A stretch of 13,931 nt of DNA from Solirubrobacteraceae bacterium (GCA_030038955.1 JASHQV010000387.1:1-13931); one strand, 5' to 3'. Numbered from the stretch's first letter, positions 1 to 7,247 are shown. The notes: generated by a model not told the origin, from the letters alone. Made by a program: numbers and translations.

Positions 1-1
1 C

Positions 2-2026
2 GAGCGCCTGCAGCTGGCGTTGACCTTCCAGCGCGAGCGCCTCGCCGAGATGCAGGTGCGCAAGCGCATCCGCGAGGACGTCGAGTCCGGCGCCGAGAAG
101 CAGCAGCGCGAGTACTTCCTGCGCAAGCAGATGGAGTCGATCCGCAAGGAGCTGGGTGAGGACGACGCCTCGGTGGTCGAGGAGTACCGCACGAAGATCG
201 AAGAGGCTGGGATGCCCGAGCCGGTCAAGGAGCAGGCCGAGAAGGAGCTGGGGCGGCTCGAGCGAGTCGGCGAGCAGTCGGCCGAGTCGAGCGTGATCCG
301 CACCTACCTCGACTGGCTGATCGCGGTGCCGTGGAGCAACCGCTCGCAGGAGCGCCTCGATCCGCAGTACGCGCGTCAGGTGCTGGACGCCGATCACGCG
401 GGCCTGGAGGACGTGAAGGACCGGATCGTCGAGTACATCGCGGTCAAGAAGCTGCGGGAGGAGCGGCAGCAGGCCGACGGGCAGCAGGCCGACGGCTCCA
501 CCCCACAGCAGCCGGAGGGCTCCACCCCACAGCCCCCAGACGGCTCCACCCCACAGCCGCCGGACGGCTCCACCCCACAGCAGCCGGACGGCTCCACCCC
601 ACAGCAGCCGGACGGCTCGACCCCGGAACAGCCGGACGACTCCACCCCGCATCCTGAGGAGCCCGTCAGCCGGTCGCACCGCAACGACGGCGGCGCGATC
701 CTCACCCTGATCGGCCCGCCCGGCACCGGCAAGACCAGCATCGGCGAGTCGATCGCGCGGGCCACCGGGCGCAAGTTCGTGCGCATGTCGCTCGGCGGCG
801 TGCGCGACGAGGCTGAGATCCGCGGCCACCGGCGCACATACATCGGCGCGCTCCCGGGCCGGCTCGTGCGGGCCCTGCGGGACGCCGGCACGATGAACCC
901 GGTGATCATGCTCGACGAGGTCGACAAGGTCGGCGCCGACTGGCGTGGCGACCCCAGCTCGGCTCTGCTCGAGGTCCTCGACCCCGCCCAGAACCACAGC
1001 TTCCGGGACCACTACCTGGACGTCGAGCTCGACCTTAGCGAGGTGCTGTTCATCGCCACCGCGAACGTCGCCGACACGATCCCGGGTCCGCTGCTGGACC
1101 GGATGGAAGTGATCCGCTTCGACGGCTACACGACCTCCGAGAAGGTCGCGATTGCCCGCGGCTACCTGTGGCCACGGCAGCTGCAGCGCAACGGCCTCCG
1201 CGCCGATGAGGTGGAGATCTCGGACGAGCTGCTGCGCACGATCGTCACCGAGTACACGCGCGAGGCCGGGGTCCGCAACCTCGAGCGCGAGATCGGCACG
1301 CTGCTGCGCAAGACCGCGACGCAGATTGCCTCGGAGCAGCAGCAGGCGCCGGTCGGCATCGATCTGGACGCGGTGCGAGCCGCCCTCGGCAGGCAGAAGT
1401 TCTTCCAGGAGTCGGCGATCCGCACGGCCGTCCCAGGCGTCGCAACCGGCCTGGCGGTGACCGGAGCCGGCGGCGAGGTGCTGTTCGTCGAGGCGACCGC
1501 GATGCCGGGCAAGCCCGGGCTGACGCTGACCGGACAGCTGGGCGACGTGATGAAGGAGTCGGCGCAGATCGCGCTGTCGTACGTTCGCAGCCACGCCGAC
1601 GAGCTTCACATCGACCGCGCCGCCTTCGATGACCGCGCGTTCCACGTCCACGTCCCCGCCGGCGCGATCCCCAAGGACGGCCCGAGCGCGGGCGTGACGA
1701 TGGTGACGGCGTTCGCGTCGCTGCTGAGCGGCCGGCCGGTACGCCACACCGTGGGCATGACCGGTGAGGTCACGCTGCAGGGACGGGTGCTGCCGATCGG
1801 CGGCGTCAAGCAGAAGGTGCTGGCCGCCCACGCGGCTGGACTCACCGAGGTGGTGCTGCCCGAGCGCAACCGCGGCGACGTGGACGACGTGCCCGACGAG
1901 GTGCGCGAGGCGATGAAGTTCCACTTTGCGATGACGATCGACGAGGTGCTGGCGGTGGCGCTCGAAGCCGGCTCGGATCGACTCGCCCCGGTGACCGCCG
2001 ATCCCGGCCGGGAGCGCGCTGCCTAG
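2..2026 (+). CDS. lon: ATP-dependent protease Lon (5' end missing)
   Basis: Cytosolic homo-oligomeric AAA+ serine protease that unfolds and degrades misfolded and regulatory proteins. The reading frame is open from base 2, so the N-terminal substrate-binding (LAN) domain lies outside the window and the TTG at 20 is not a real start. Seen in order: the coiled helical segment (residues such as EYFLRKQMESIRKELGED); the hinge ending in EYIAVKKLREER; a Pro/Gln/Ser/Thr-rich repeat linker (491-658); Walker A GPPGTGKTS (713-739); the RKFVRMSLGGVRDEAEIRGH block; Walker B VIMLDEVDK (902-928); a sensor/arginine-finger region with LLDRME; and the protease domain. The catalytic Ser is in KDGPSAGVTM (codon 1685-1687) and the catalytic Lys in GGVKQK (codon 1808-1810), so the enzyme looks active. 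The linker is the odd feature: Lon proteins normally have only a few residues between hinge and Walker A. The gene ends about 90 bases before a hairpin terminator. The family call is certain. Confidence 0.96.
   Translation, partial: ERLQLALTFQRERLAEMQVRKRIREDVESGAEKQQREYFLRKQMESIRKELGEDDASVVEEYRTKIEEAGMPEPVKEQAEKELGRLERVGEQSAESSVIRTYLDWLIAVPWSNRSQERLDPQYARQVLDADHAGLEDVKDRIVEYIAVKKLREERQQADGQQADGSTPQQPEGSTPQPPDGSTPQPPDGSTPQQPDGSTPQQPDGSTPEQPDDSTPHPEEPVSRSHRNDGGAILTLIGPPGTGKTSIGESIARATGRKFVRMSLGGVRDEAEIRGHRRTYIGALPGRLVRALRDAGTMNPVIMLDEVDKVGADWRGDPSSALLEVLDPAQNHSFRDHYLDVELDLSEVLFIATANVADTIPGPLLDRMEVIRFDGYTTSEKVAIARGYLWPRQLQRNGLRADEVEISDELLRTIVTEYTREAGVRNLEREIGTLLRKTATQIASEQQQAPVGIDLDAVRAALGRQKFFQESAIRTAVPGVATGLAVTGAGGEVLFVEATAMPGKPGLTLTGQLGDVMKESAQIALSYVRSHADELHIDRAAFDDRAFHVHVPAGAIPKDGPSAGVTMVTAFASLLSGRPVRHTVGMTGEVTLQGRVLPIGGVKQKVLAAHAAGLTEVVLPERNRGDVDDVPDEVREAMKFHFAMTIDEVLAVALEAGSDRLAPVTADPGRERAA
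491..658 (+). repeat. Seven tandem 24-bp repeats inside lon
   Basis: Seven in-frame 24-bp units starting at 491, 515, 539, 563, 587, 611 and 635. Each encodes a variant of DGSTPQQP: the residues are (D/E)(G/D)STP followed by QQP, QPP, EQP or HPE. Units 4 and 5 are nearly identical at the DNA level and the last two have diverged most, as in a minisatellite that grew by slippage and decays at one edge. Because the unit is a multiple of three, copy-number change would alter linker length without breaking the frame. The region encodes a hydrophilic, probably disordered spacer between the helical domain and the ATPase core of Lon. Confidence 0.95.
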
Positions 2027-2114
2027 CCAGTCGCGGCCGGGAGCGCGCGCCGCCCACCTGACTGCGGTCACCAGCGCGTCCTCCACCACGGACGACCGAC
2101 GACAACGCATGCAG

Positions 2115-2147
2115 AATGCCCGGTGCCCCACCAGGGCACCGGGCATT
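2115..2147. terminator. Hairpin shared by convergent genes
   Basis: A perfect 14-bp inverted repeat (arms 2115-2128 and 2134-2147, GC-rich core with A/T ends) with a 5-base loop. It lies between the stop of lon (+) and the stop of the lipoprotein gene (-), 11 bases beyond the latter. There is no long U-tract on either side, as is common in high-GC actinobacteria, but position and symmetry fit a bidirectional terminator. Confidence 0.8.
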
Positions 2148-2157
2148 GCAATACAGA

Positions 2158-2991
2158 TCAGAAGATCGTGTAGCCGGTCCGGCTGATGAAGAAGCCCTGC
2201 CCGTCGGACTCGAAGCAGGTCACCCCGAACGACCTCACCTGGCAGGTCACCGAGCCGACCTTGTCGTCGTAGCCGGCGCGGATGTAGTCCCCGGTCGGAT
2301 CGAGCACGCTGCTGCGGGCGCAGACGAACTGGGCTCGGCCGCTGGCCCCGAGGTACAGGCCCTGACCCCAGGCCGCGTGGCACGAGGCCGGCTTGCTCGG
2401 CGGCGTCCACACGCGGACGCCGACGTCACAGCGCACGGTGCCGCCGCGGATCCGGCAGCCGATGTTGCCGTGGGCGGTGGCGAAGCTGCTGAACGACAGC
2501 GCGGGAGCCCTCGAAGGCAGGCCCGCGCCGGCGGGCACGTCCGGGCGAACGTAGTCCGTCACGGTCCGCGTGAGCGTGTTGGTGACGGTCACGGTGGGCG
2601 CCGGCGAGTCGGCGCTGGTGGAGGCGCTGCCGCTCGAGGAGGTCGTCGTCGGAGCGGTGGTGCCGCCGCTGCTCGAGCTGCTGGAGCTGCTGGAGCTGTC
2701 CGACTTCGAACTCGTCTTCGTCGACGACTTCTTCTTCTTGGCGCTGCTCTTGGAGTTCGTGCCGGGCGAGCTGCCGCCGGTGGGCACGAGGCTCTGGTTG
2801 AACTGGCCGCCCGTCGTCGACGTCGTCGTGGCGCTCGCCTTGGCGCTAGTGGTGGTGCTGGACGCGGTTCCGCAACCGGCCAGCAGCGCGGCCGTCGCAA
2901 GCACTGCCAGCGACGCGGCGGCACGGCGCGGGCTCAGCCGCGAGCCGCACCTCGGTCGGGACGGAGCATCGCTCGCCAGCTCAGTTTCCAT
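2158..2991 (-). CDS. Secreted lipoprotein with C-terminal DUF6636 domain
   Basis: Predicted 277-aa protein anchored outside the cytoplasmic membrane; its function is unknown. The N-terminus has twin arginines (22-23), a hydrophobic stretch and the lipobox LLAGC with Cys40 as the lipidated residue. It continues with a long low-complexity linker rich in Thr, Ser and Lys, including a KKKK stretch and a run of ten Ser, about residues 43-140. The C-terminal ~115 residues carry the pattern I associate with DUF6636 of actinobacteria: HGNIGC, VRCDVGVRVW, PASC, WGQGLYL, AQFVC, VTC, GVTCFESDGQGFFISR. Six Cys lie in this domain and may form three disulfides. The ATG at 2991 is the first plausible start next to the signal peptide; GTG and TTG codons just upstream are alternatives, and no good Shine-Dalgarno is visible. 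Divergent from the dehydrogenase gene with only 44 bases between starts. The lipoprotein call is strong; the DUF assignment is from memory of the family pattern. Confidence 0.85.
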   Translation of the reverse strand: METELASDAPSRPRCGSRLSPRRAAASLAVLATAALLAGCGTASSTTTSAKASATTTSTTGGQFNQSLVPTGGSSPGTNSKSSAKKKKSSTKTSSKSDSSSSSSSSSSGGTTAPTTTSSSGSASTSADSPAPTVTVTNTLTRTVTDYVRPDVPAGAGLPSRAPALSFSSFATAHGNIGCRIRGGTVRCDVGVRVWTPPSKPASCHAAWGQGLYLGASGRAQFVCARSSVLDPTGDYIRAGYDDKVGSVTCQVRSFGVTCFESDGQGFFISRTGYTIF

Positions 2992-2999
2992 CTCTGCCA

Positions 3000-3029
3000 A
3001 TGACACGGTCTGATGCGGAGGGGTAGGTT
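3000..3029 (+). promoter_or_regulatory. Candidate promoter of the dehydrogenase gene
   Basis: ATGACA at 3000-3005 resembles the -35 consensus TTGACA (5 of 6), and TAGGTT at 3024-3029 fits the actinobacterial TANNNT -10 pattern, with an 18-base spacer. The -10 box ends 6 bases before the ATG at 3036, so transcription would start at or within a base or two of the start codon. A GGAGGGG at 3017-3023 is 12 bases from the ATG, far for a Shine-Dalgarno, and would be upstream of such a transcript. Inference only. Confidence 0.4.
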
Positions 3030-3035
3030 CTGTGC

Positions 3036-4508
3036 ATGAGCACGACCAGCACAACGCACAAGCAGAAGGTCCTCGCCGATGTGCCTACTGGCCTCCTTAT
3101 CGGCGGGAACTGGCGAGAAGGTGAGCGGGGACAGCTGACGGTCGAGGATCCATCGACTGGAGAAGGCCTGATCGAGGTCGCGAACGCGTCCGTAAGCGAT
3201 GCTGAAGCGGCCCTGGACGCGGCCGTCGAGGCCGGTCCTGTCTGGGCTGAGCATCCTCCGCGAGAGCGCGGCGAGATCCTGCGGCGGGCGTTCGAGGCGA
3301 TCGTCTCGCGGTCCGACGACCTGGCGCTACTGATGACCCTGGAGATGGGCAAGCCGCTGCAGGAGTCGCGGGCCGAGATCACCTACGGCGCGGAGTTCCT
3401 GCGCTGGTTCTCGGAGGAGGCGGTGCGGATCGACGGTCGCTACTCGCTCGCGCCGAACGGACAGGGACGGCTGCTGACGATGCGCCAGCCGGTGGGGCCG
3501 TGCCTGCTGATCACGCCCTGGAACTTCCCGCTGGCGATGGGCACTCGCAAGATCGGACCGGCGATCGCCGCCGGCTGCACGATGGTGGTCAAGCCCGCCC
3601 AGCAGACGCCTCTGTCGATGCTGATGCTGGCCAAGATCCTGCAGGAGGCCGGACTGCCCGATGGCGTGCTGAACCTGATCACAGCGAGGTCGTCAAGCGA
3701 GACGATGGCGCCGCTGATCGCGGACCCGCGGCTGCGCAAGCTGTCGTTCACGGGCTCCACCGAGGTCGGCCGGACGTTGATGAAGCAGGCATCCGACGGG
3801 CTCCTGCGACTGTCGATGGAGCTGGGCGGCAACGCCCCGTTCATCGTCTTCGAGGACGCCGACCTCGACGCGGCTGTCCAAGGAGCGGTGATCGCGAAGA
3901 TGCGCAACATCGGCGAGGCGTGTACGGCCGCCAATCGCTTCCACATCGCCACGCCGGTCGCGGCGCAGTTCGCCGAGCGGCTCGCCGAGCGGCTCGGATC
4001 GATGAAGGTCGGCCGCGGCACCGAGCCGGGCGTGGAGGTCGGGCCGCTGATCGACGGCGCGCAGCGCGACAAGGTGGCCGAGCTGGTCGACGATGCGCTC
4101 GGCAAGGGCGCGCGCGCGCTCGTCGGCGGGCGCGCGCGCGACGGCGCCGGCTACTTCTTCGACCCGACCGTGCTGACCGACGTCCCGGACGACGCCCGCC
4201 TACTCGAGGAGGAGATCTTCGGGCCGGTCGCCCCGGTGAAGCGGTTCGCGGACGAAGACGAGGCGGTGGCGGCTGCCAACGACACCGAGTACGGGCTCGT
4301 CGCCTATGTCTACACGCGCGACGTGAAGCGCGCGCTCCGCGTCGCTGAGCAGCTCGAGACGGGCATGGTCGGCCTCAACCAGGGGATGGTCTCCAACCCG
4401 GCGGCGCCGTTCGGCGGGATCAAGCAGTCGGGGTTCGGGCGCGAGGGGGGCGTCGAGGGGATCGGCGAGTACCTGGAGACCAAGTACGTGGCCGTGAACA
4501 TGGACTGA
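3036..4508 (+). CDS. gabD: Succinate-semialdehyde dehydrogenase, GabD2-like
   Basis: A 490-aa cytosolic aldehyde dehydrogenase, full length for the family, that would oxidise succinate semialdehyde to succinate with NAD(P)+, the last step of gamma-aminobutyrate breakdown or of an alternative route to succinate. Seen: PWNFP with the transition-state Asn163; VVKPAQQTP with cofactor-binding Lys186; the FTGSTEVGR nucleotide-loop motif; general-base Glu262 in MELGGNAPF; catalytic Cys296 in GEACTAANR; EEIFGPV; and PFGGIKQSGFGREGG near the C-terminus. The KMRNIGEACTAANRF stretch resembles mycobacterial GabD2 as I recall it. The ATG at 3036 is the only good start; an N-terminal extension is not available in frame. 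No GABA transaminase or permease is adjacent, so substrate assignment rests on the sequence alone; another semialdehyde is possible. Two alternating GC tracts (4108-4119 and 4130-4140) lie within codons for the GARALVGGRARDG region. Confidence 0.82.
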   Translation: MSTTSTTHKQKVLADVPTGLLIGGNWREGERGQLTVEDPSTGEGLIEVANASVSDAEAALDAAVEAGPVWAEHPPRERGEILRRAFEAIVSRSDDLALLMTLEMGKPLQESRAEITYGAEFLRWFSEEAVRIDGRYSLAPNGQGRLLTMRQPVGPCLLITPWNFPLAMGTRKIGPAIAAGCTMVVKPAQQTPLSMLMLAKILQEAGLPDGVLNLITARSSSETMAPLIADPRLRKLSFTGSTEVGRTLMKQASDGLLRLSMELGGNAPFIVFEDADLDAAVQGAVIAKMRNIGEACTAANRFHIATPVAAQFAERLAERLGSMKVGRGTEPGVEVGPLIDGAQRDKVAELVDDALGKGARALVGGRARDGAGYFFDPTVLTDVPDDARLLEEEIFGPVAPVKRFADEDEAVAAANDTEYGLVAYVYTRDVKRALRVAEQLETGMVGLNQGMVSNPAAPFGGIKQSGFGREGGVEGIGEYLETKYVAVNMD

Positions 4509-4516
4509 GCGATTGA

Positions 4517-4560
4517 GCGCGCTTGGTTTGTCGACCGGGCGCGCTTGGTTCGTCGACCGG
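4517..4560 (+). repeat. Two-copy 22-bp tandem direct repeat
   Basis: Units 4517-4538 and 4539-4560 are adjacent and differ by one base (T or C in the middle). Each ends in GTCGACCGG and contains GCGCTTGG. The pair starts 8 bases after the dehydrogenase stop codon and about 105 bases before the next start. The spacing of two helical turns would suit a dimeric DNA-binding protein, but it could equally be a recent local duplication. Confidence 0.85.
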
Positions 4561-4595
4561 GGCCGTGCCCGGTTTGCCCTGCCGACGGAATCGGA

Positions 4596-4616
4596 GCGGT
4601 GCGCGTGGCGCACCGC
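4596..4616 (+). terminator. Short GC-rich hairpin, possible terminator
   Basis: Perfect 9-bp stem (GCGGTGCGC at 4596-4604 with GCGCACCGC at 4608-4616) and a 3-base loop, between the dehydrogenase gene and the propeller gene. No U-tract follows. It may end the dehydrogenase transcript or be part of the 5' leader of the propeller mRNA; the sequence does not decide. Confidence 0.4.
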
Positions 4617-4649
4617 GCGCGGAAATGGCATGCTTTCCGGGTTTCCAAC

Positions 4650-4657
4650 AAGGAGGG
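4650..4657 (+). promoter_or_regulatory. Strong ribosome binding site fixing the propeller start
   Basis: AAGGAGGG, close to a full match to the 16S anti-Shine-Dalgarno, lies 7 bases before the ATG at 4665. It shows that the open frame extending up to 4545 is not translated from there, and places the signal peptide at the true N-terminus. Confidence 0.9.
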
Positions 4658-4664
4658 TAGGTAC

Positions 4665-6344
4665 ATGCGCGCTTCCAAGCTGGTGGGGCTCAGGCTGGCA
4701 CTGCGGTCGGTTGGCGTCGCGGCCGTCACCGTGTCGGCGGCACTGAGCGTGGCGGCCAGCGCCAGTGCCGAGCCGGGCTCGGCATTCGTCGGCAATTACA
4801 CCGCGGGCACGATCTCGCAGTACACGATCGGCGCCGATCAGGCGTTGTCGCCCAACGGAACGGTCGCTACGGGCGACGAGAACTGGACGATTGCGATCAC
4901 GCCTGACGGCAAGTACCTGTACGACACCAACTATGCGAGCGGCGACCTCAGCGAGTACAGCATCGGCCTCGACGGCACGCTGTCTTCGCTCTCGCCCGCA
5001 ACCGTGGCGACCGGGAGCGAGCCCACCCAAGTAGCGGTCAGCCCCGATGGCCACAACGTCTACGTGGCGAACTACGGGACCGGAGCCGCCGGGACCGGGT
5101 CGGTGTCCGTGTACGACGTCGGCAGCGGCGGCGTGCTGAGCTTGGCTGCGACCGTCACCACAGGACTGTCGGAGCCCTCCGGACTGGCGATCAGCCCAGA
5201 CGGCGCGAGCGTCTACGTGGGCGACAGCGGCACCGACTCGATCGTCGAGTTCAACCGCTCCGCCAGCGGCACTCTCAGTCTCAAGGCAACGTCGTCGGTG
5301 GACACGGACAACACCGGCTACATCGACCTCGCGATCACTCCCAACGGGAACAGCGTTTACAGCTCCGGCACGAATACGGACACGATCGACGAGTTCACGG
5401 TTGGCAGCGGCGGCGAGCTGGCAGCGATGGCGACCGCAACCGAAGGAGAGGGGAGCTTTCAGGTGACGATCAGCCCCAACGGCCGGAACGTGTATGCCCC
5501 AAGCTGTGCGGCCAGTGGCGTCTACCAGTACAGCGTCAGCTCCAGCGGGGAGCTGACGCCGCTGACGCCCGCAGAGGTCAGCAGCGCCGGGGACTGTCCC
5601 GAGCTGGCCTGGATGACCGCCGACGGGGCGAGCCTGTATTCCCCGGACTTCGGGACGGGCGGCGCTGCCGCTGGTGACGTGAGCCAGTTCAGTGTCTCCT
5701 CCACGGGAGCGCTCAGCCTCAAGTCGCCGGCGAGCGTGCCCGCCGGCGCCGGCGCCGCCGCGATCATGATCCCACCGGACCAGAGCCCGATAGCGGCCTT
5801 CAAGAGCAAGTCCGCGGCCGCCGGAACGCGCACGAAGTTCAACGGCTCGAAGTCATCTGCTCCAGACGGGAGCATCGCTCGGTATGACTGGAGCTTCGGG
5901 GACGGGACGAGCCTGTCCAACGGAGGACAGACTCCGTCGCACACCTACAAGAAGGCCGGCACCTACAAGGTGACCTTGACCGTGACCGATGACGCGGGGT
6001 GCTCGACCACGCAGGTGTTCACGGGACAGACCGCTTACTGCAACGGCGGCTCGGCGGCGACGATCACCCACAAGGTGAAGATCGCCAAGCCGAAGCTGAA
6101 GCTGGCGGTCTCGCCCCGCAGCGGCAACGCCGACGTGAGCAAGTGCTACGCGTTCAAGGTCAGCTCCGGCAGCAAGCGGATCGCGAAGGCGACCGTCAAG
6201 CTCGACGGCCACTCCGCCAAGACCTCCAAGAAGGGCAAGGCGAAGCTATGCCTGACGATCACCAAGCAGGGCCGCTATACCGCGCACGCGAGCAAGCGCG
6301 GCTACCGGTCGGCCGCCACCCGGGTGCGGATCACCGCCGCCTAG
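4665..6344 (+). CDS. Exported beta-propeller protein with PKD domain
   Basis: A 559-aa secreted protein. A signal peptide (residues 1-35, cleavage likely ASA|EP) precedes a lactonase/YncE-like beta-propeller (about 38-365). Its blades recur with cores such as AITPDGKYLYDTNY, AVSPDGHNVYVANY, AISPDGASVYVGD, AITPNGNSVYSS and TISPNGRNVYAPS, each followed by a G-G/S-G turn. Next comes a PKD domain (about 371-450) with YDWSFGDGT and GTYKVTLTVTDDAG, then a Lys-rich C-terminal region (about 465-559) with repeated KLK/KVK strands and two Cys, resembling an Ig-like or carboxypeptidase-regulatory fold. There are no sorting signals or membrane anchor. Such proteins are usually cell-surface or secreted and act in binding; a sugar-lactone hydrolase role cannot be shown, because propeller lactonases are recognised by fold more than by a catalytic signature visible here. 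It is a single-gene unit with its own strong ribosome site and a strong downstream hairpin. Domain calls are firm; function is unknown. Confidence 0.88.
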   Translation: MRASKLVGLRLALRSVGVAAVTVSAALSVAASASAEPGSAFVGNYTAGTISQYTIGADQALSPNGTVATGDENWTIAITPDGKYLYDTNYASGDLSEYSIGLDGTLSSLSPATVATGSEPTQVAVSPDGHNVYVANYGTGAAGTGSVSVYDVGSGGVLSLAATVTTGLSEPSGLAISPDGASVYVGDSGTDSIVEFNRSASGTLSLKATSSVDTDNTGYIDLAITPNGNSVYSSGTNTDTIDEFTVGSGGELAAMATATEGEGSFQVTISPNGRNVYAPSCAASGVYQYSVSSSGELTPLTPAEVSSAGDCPELAWMTADGASLYSPDFGTGGAAAGDVSQFSVSSTGALSLKSPASVPAGAGAAAIMIPPDQSPIAAFKSKSAAAGTRTKFNGSKSSAPDGSIARYDWSFGDGTSLSNGGQTPSHTYKKAGTYKVTLTVTDDAGCSTTQVFTGQTAYCNGGSAATITHKVKIAKPKLKLAVSPRSGNADVSKCYAFKVSSGSKRIAKATVKLDGHSAKTSKKGKAKLCLTITKQGRYTAHASKRGYRSAATRVRITAA

Positions 6345-6405
6345 CGGTCGTCCTCCGGAGCGCGCGCCGTGCTCACCGGTTAGAGAAGGCGTCGATCGCG
6401 TAGAA

Positions 6406-6438
6406 CCCCTGGGGATGACCCACCGGCATCCCCAGGGG
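6406..6438 (+). terminator. Strong hairpin after the propeller gene
   Basis: Perfect 12-bp inverted repeat, CCCCTGGGGATG at 6406-6417 with CATCCCCAGGGG at 6427-6438, and a 9-base loop. It starts 61 bases after the stop codon and ends 39 bases before the dedA start. There is no U-tract. It best fits a terminator for the propeller transcript, implying that dedA has its own promoter or is expressed by read-through. Confidence 0.7.
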
Positions 6439-6477
6439 AGAGGCGACGGGCGGACCAGCTTGCGGGCGGGCTGAGCG

Positions 6478-7128
6478 ATGCTGGCCGCGCTCTTCGCCAC
6501 CCACACGCTACATCGGCTGCTCGCCGAGGATGGCTACGCGGCCGTGGCGTTGTTCGTGATGGTCGAGAGCCTGGGGATCCCGTTCCCGGGCGAGACGATG
6601 GTGATCACGGCATCGCTGTATGCCGGTGCCACGCATGACCTGGTCGTGTCGCTGATCTGGCTGTCGGCGGCCGCGGGGGCGATCGTCGGCGACAACATCG
6701 GCTTCGCGGTCGGGCACTGGGGCGGCTACGCGCTGGCGCGCCGGTACGGCTCGAAGGTCCATCTCGACGAGGCGAAGCTCAAGGTCGGGCGGCTGGTGTT
6801 CGAGCGTCACGGCGGAAAGGTCGTGTTCTTTGGGCGGTTCGTGTCGATCCTCCGGACGTATGCGGCGTTCCTGGCGGGCACGAACCGGATGTTGTATGCA
6901 CGCTTCCTGCTGTTCAACGCCGCCGGCGCTGTCATCTGGTCAGGGATCTACGCACTCGCCTTCTACTACGCCGGATCAGCGCTGACCCGATTCCGGGCGC
7001 CGGTCGACTATGCACTGGGTGGACTCGCCGCGGTCGTCGTCATCGGCTTCATCGTCTGGCTACGCCGCCAGGAGCAGAGGCTGGAGCGCGAGGCCGAGCG
7101 GATCTATCCGGGTCCGCTGGACGGATGA
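6478..7128 (+). CDS. DedA/VTT-family membrane protein
   Basis: A 216-aa polytopic inner-membrane protein of the DedA (SNARE-associated/VTT) family, whose members include transporters recycling undecaprenyl phosphate and flipping phospholipids. Seen: the N-terminal ESLGIPFPGE motif (about residues 30-39), which forms a re-entrant loop with an acidic residue; AGAIVGDNIGFAVGHWGG; the FFGRFVSILRTYAAFLAG segment with the two conserved Arg residues; and the late membrane segment AGAVIWSGIYALAFYYAG, followed by a final helix and a charged cytosolic tail (RRQEQRLEREAER). Length is typical. The ATG at 6478 has a weak GGGCGGG 7 bases upstream; no better start is nearby. It stands alone between a hairpin and a repeat-rich gap. 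The substrate cannot be told from sequence. The neighbouring L,D-transpeptidase fits an envelope role but the two are not evidently co-transcribed. Confidence 0.9.
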   Translation: MLAALFATHTLHRLLAEDGYAAVALFVMVESLGIPFPGETMVITASLYAGATHDLVVSLIWLSAAAGAIVGDNIGFAVGHWGGYALARRYGSKVHLDEAKLKVGRLVFERHGGKVVFFGRFVSILRTYAAFLAGTNRMLYARFLLFNAAGAVIWSGIYALAFYYAGSALTRFRAPVDYALGGLAAVVVIGFIVWLRRQEQRLEREAERIYPGPLDG

Positions 7129-7152
7129 GCGGCGCCGGCGCGGCGATCGTAG

Positions 7153-7247
7153 GCCGACGCCGGCGTGACGGGCCGACGCCGGCGTGACGGAGCGGCGCCG
7201 GTGTGACGGGCCGACGCCGGCGTGGCGGAGCGGCGCTGGTACGGCGG
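7153..7247 (+). repeat. Five tandem 19-bp repeats
   Basis: Units start at 7153, 7172, 7191, 7210 and 7229. Units 1 and 2 are identical (GCCGACGCCGGCGTGACGG) and unit 4 differs from them by one base; units 3 and 5 begin AGCGGCGC and are more diverged. The full units contain the 10-bp palindrome ACGCCGGCGT, so the array is a series of evenly spaced palindromes that could fold into small hairpins or be bound by a dimeric protein. The unit length is not a multiple of three and no conserved frame crosses it. Confidence 0.92.

Noticed and set aside
20..22. TTG as the start of lon
   Set aside because: The frame continues to base 2 with Lon-like residues, and the N-terminal domain is plainly missing at the window edge.
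491..658. CRISPR array
   Set aside because: Units are directly adjacent, in frame and coding, with no spacers. The 19-bp repeats at 7153-7247 likewise have no spacers.
2116..3013. Two long + strand frames over the lipoprotein gene
   Set aside because: Low-complexity Ala/Arg/Gly or Leu/Val runs mirror the Ser/Thr-rich linker; the - strand has signal peptide, lipobox and domain motifs.
4545..4664. N-terminal extension of the propeller protein
   Set aside because: A strong ribosome site and a classic signal peptide begin at 4665; the upstream residues are Arg/Cys-rich and not signal-like.
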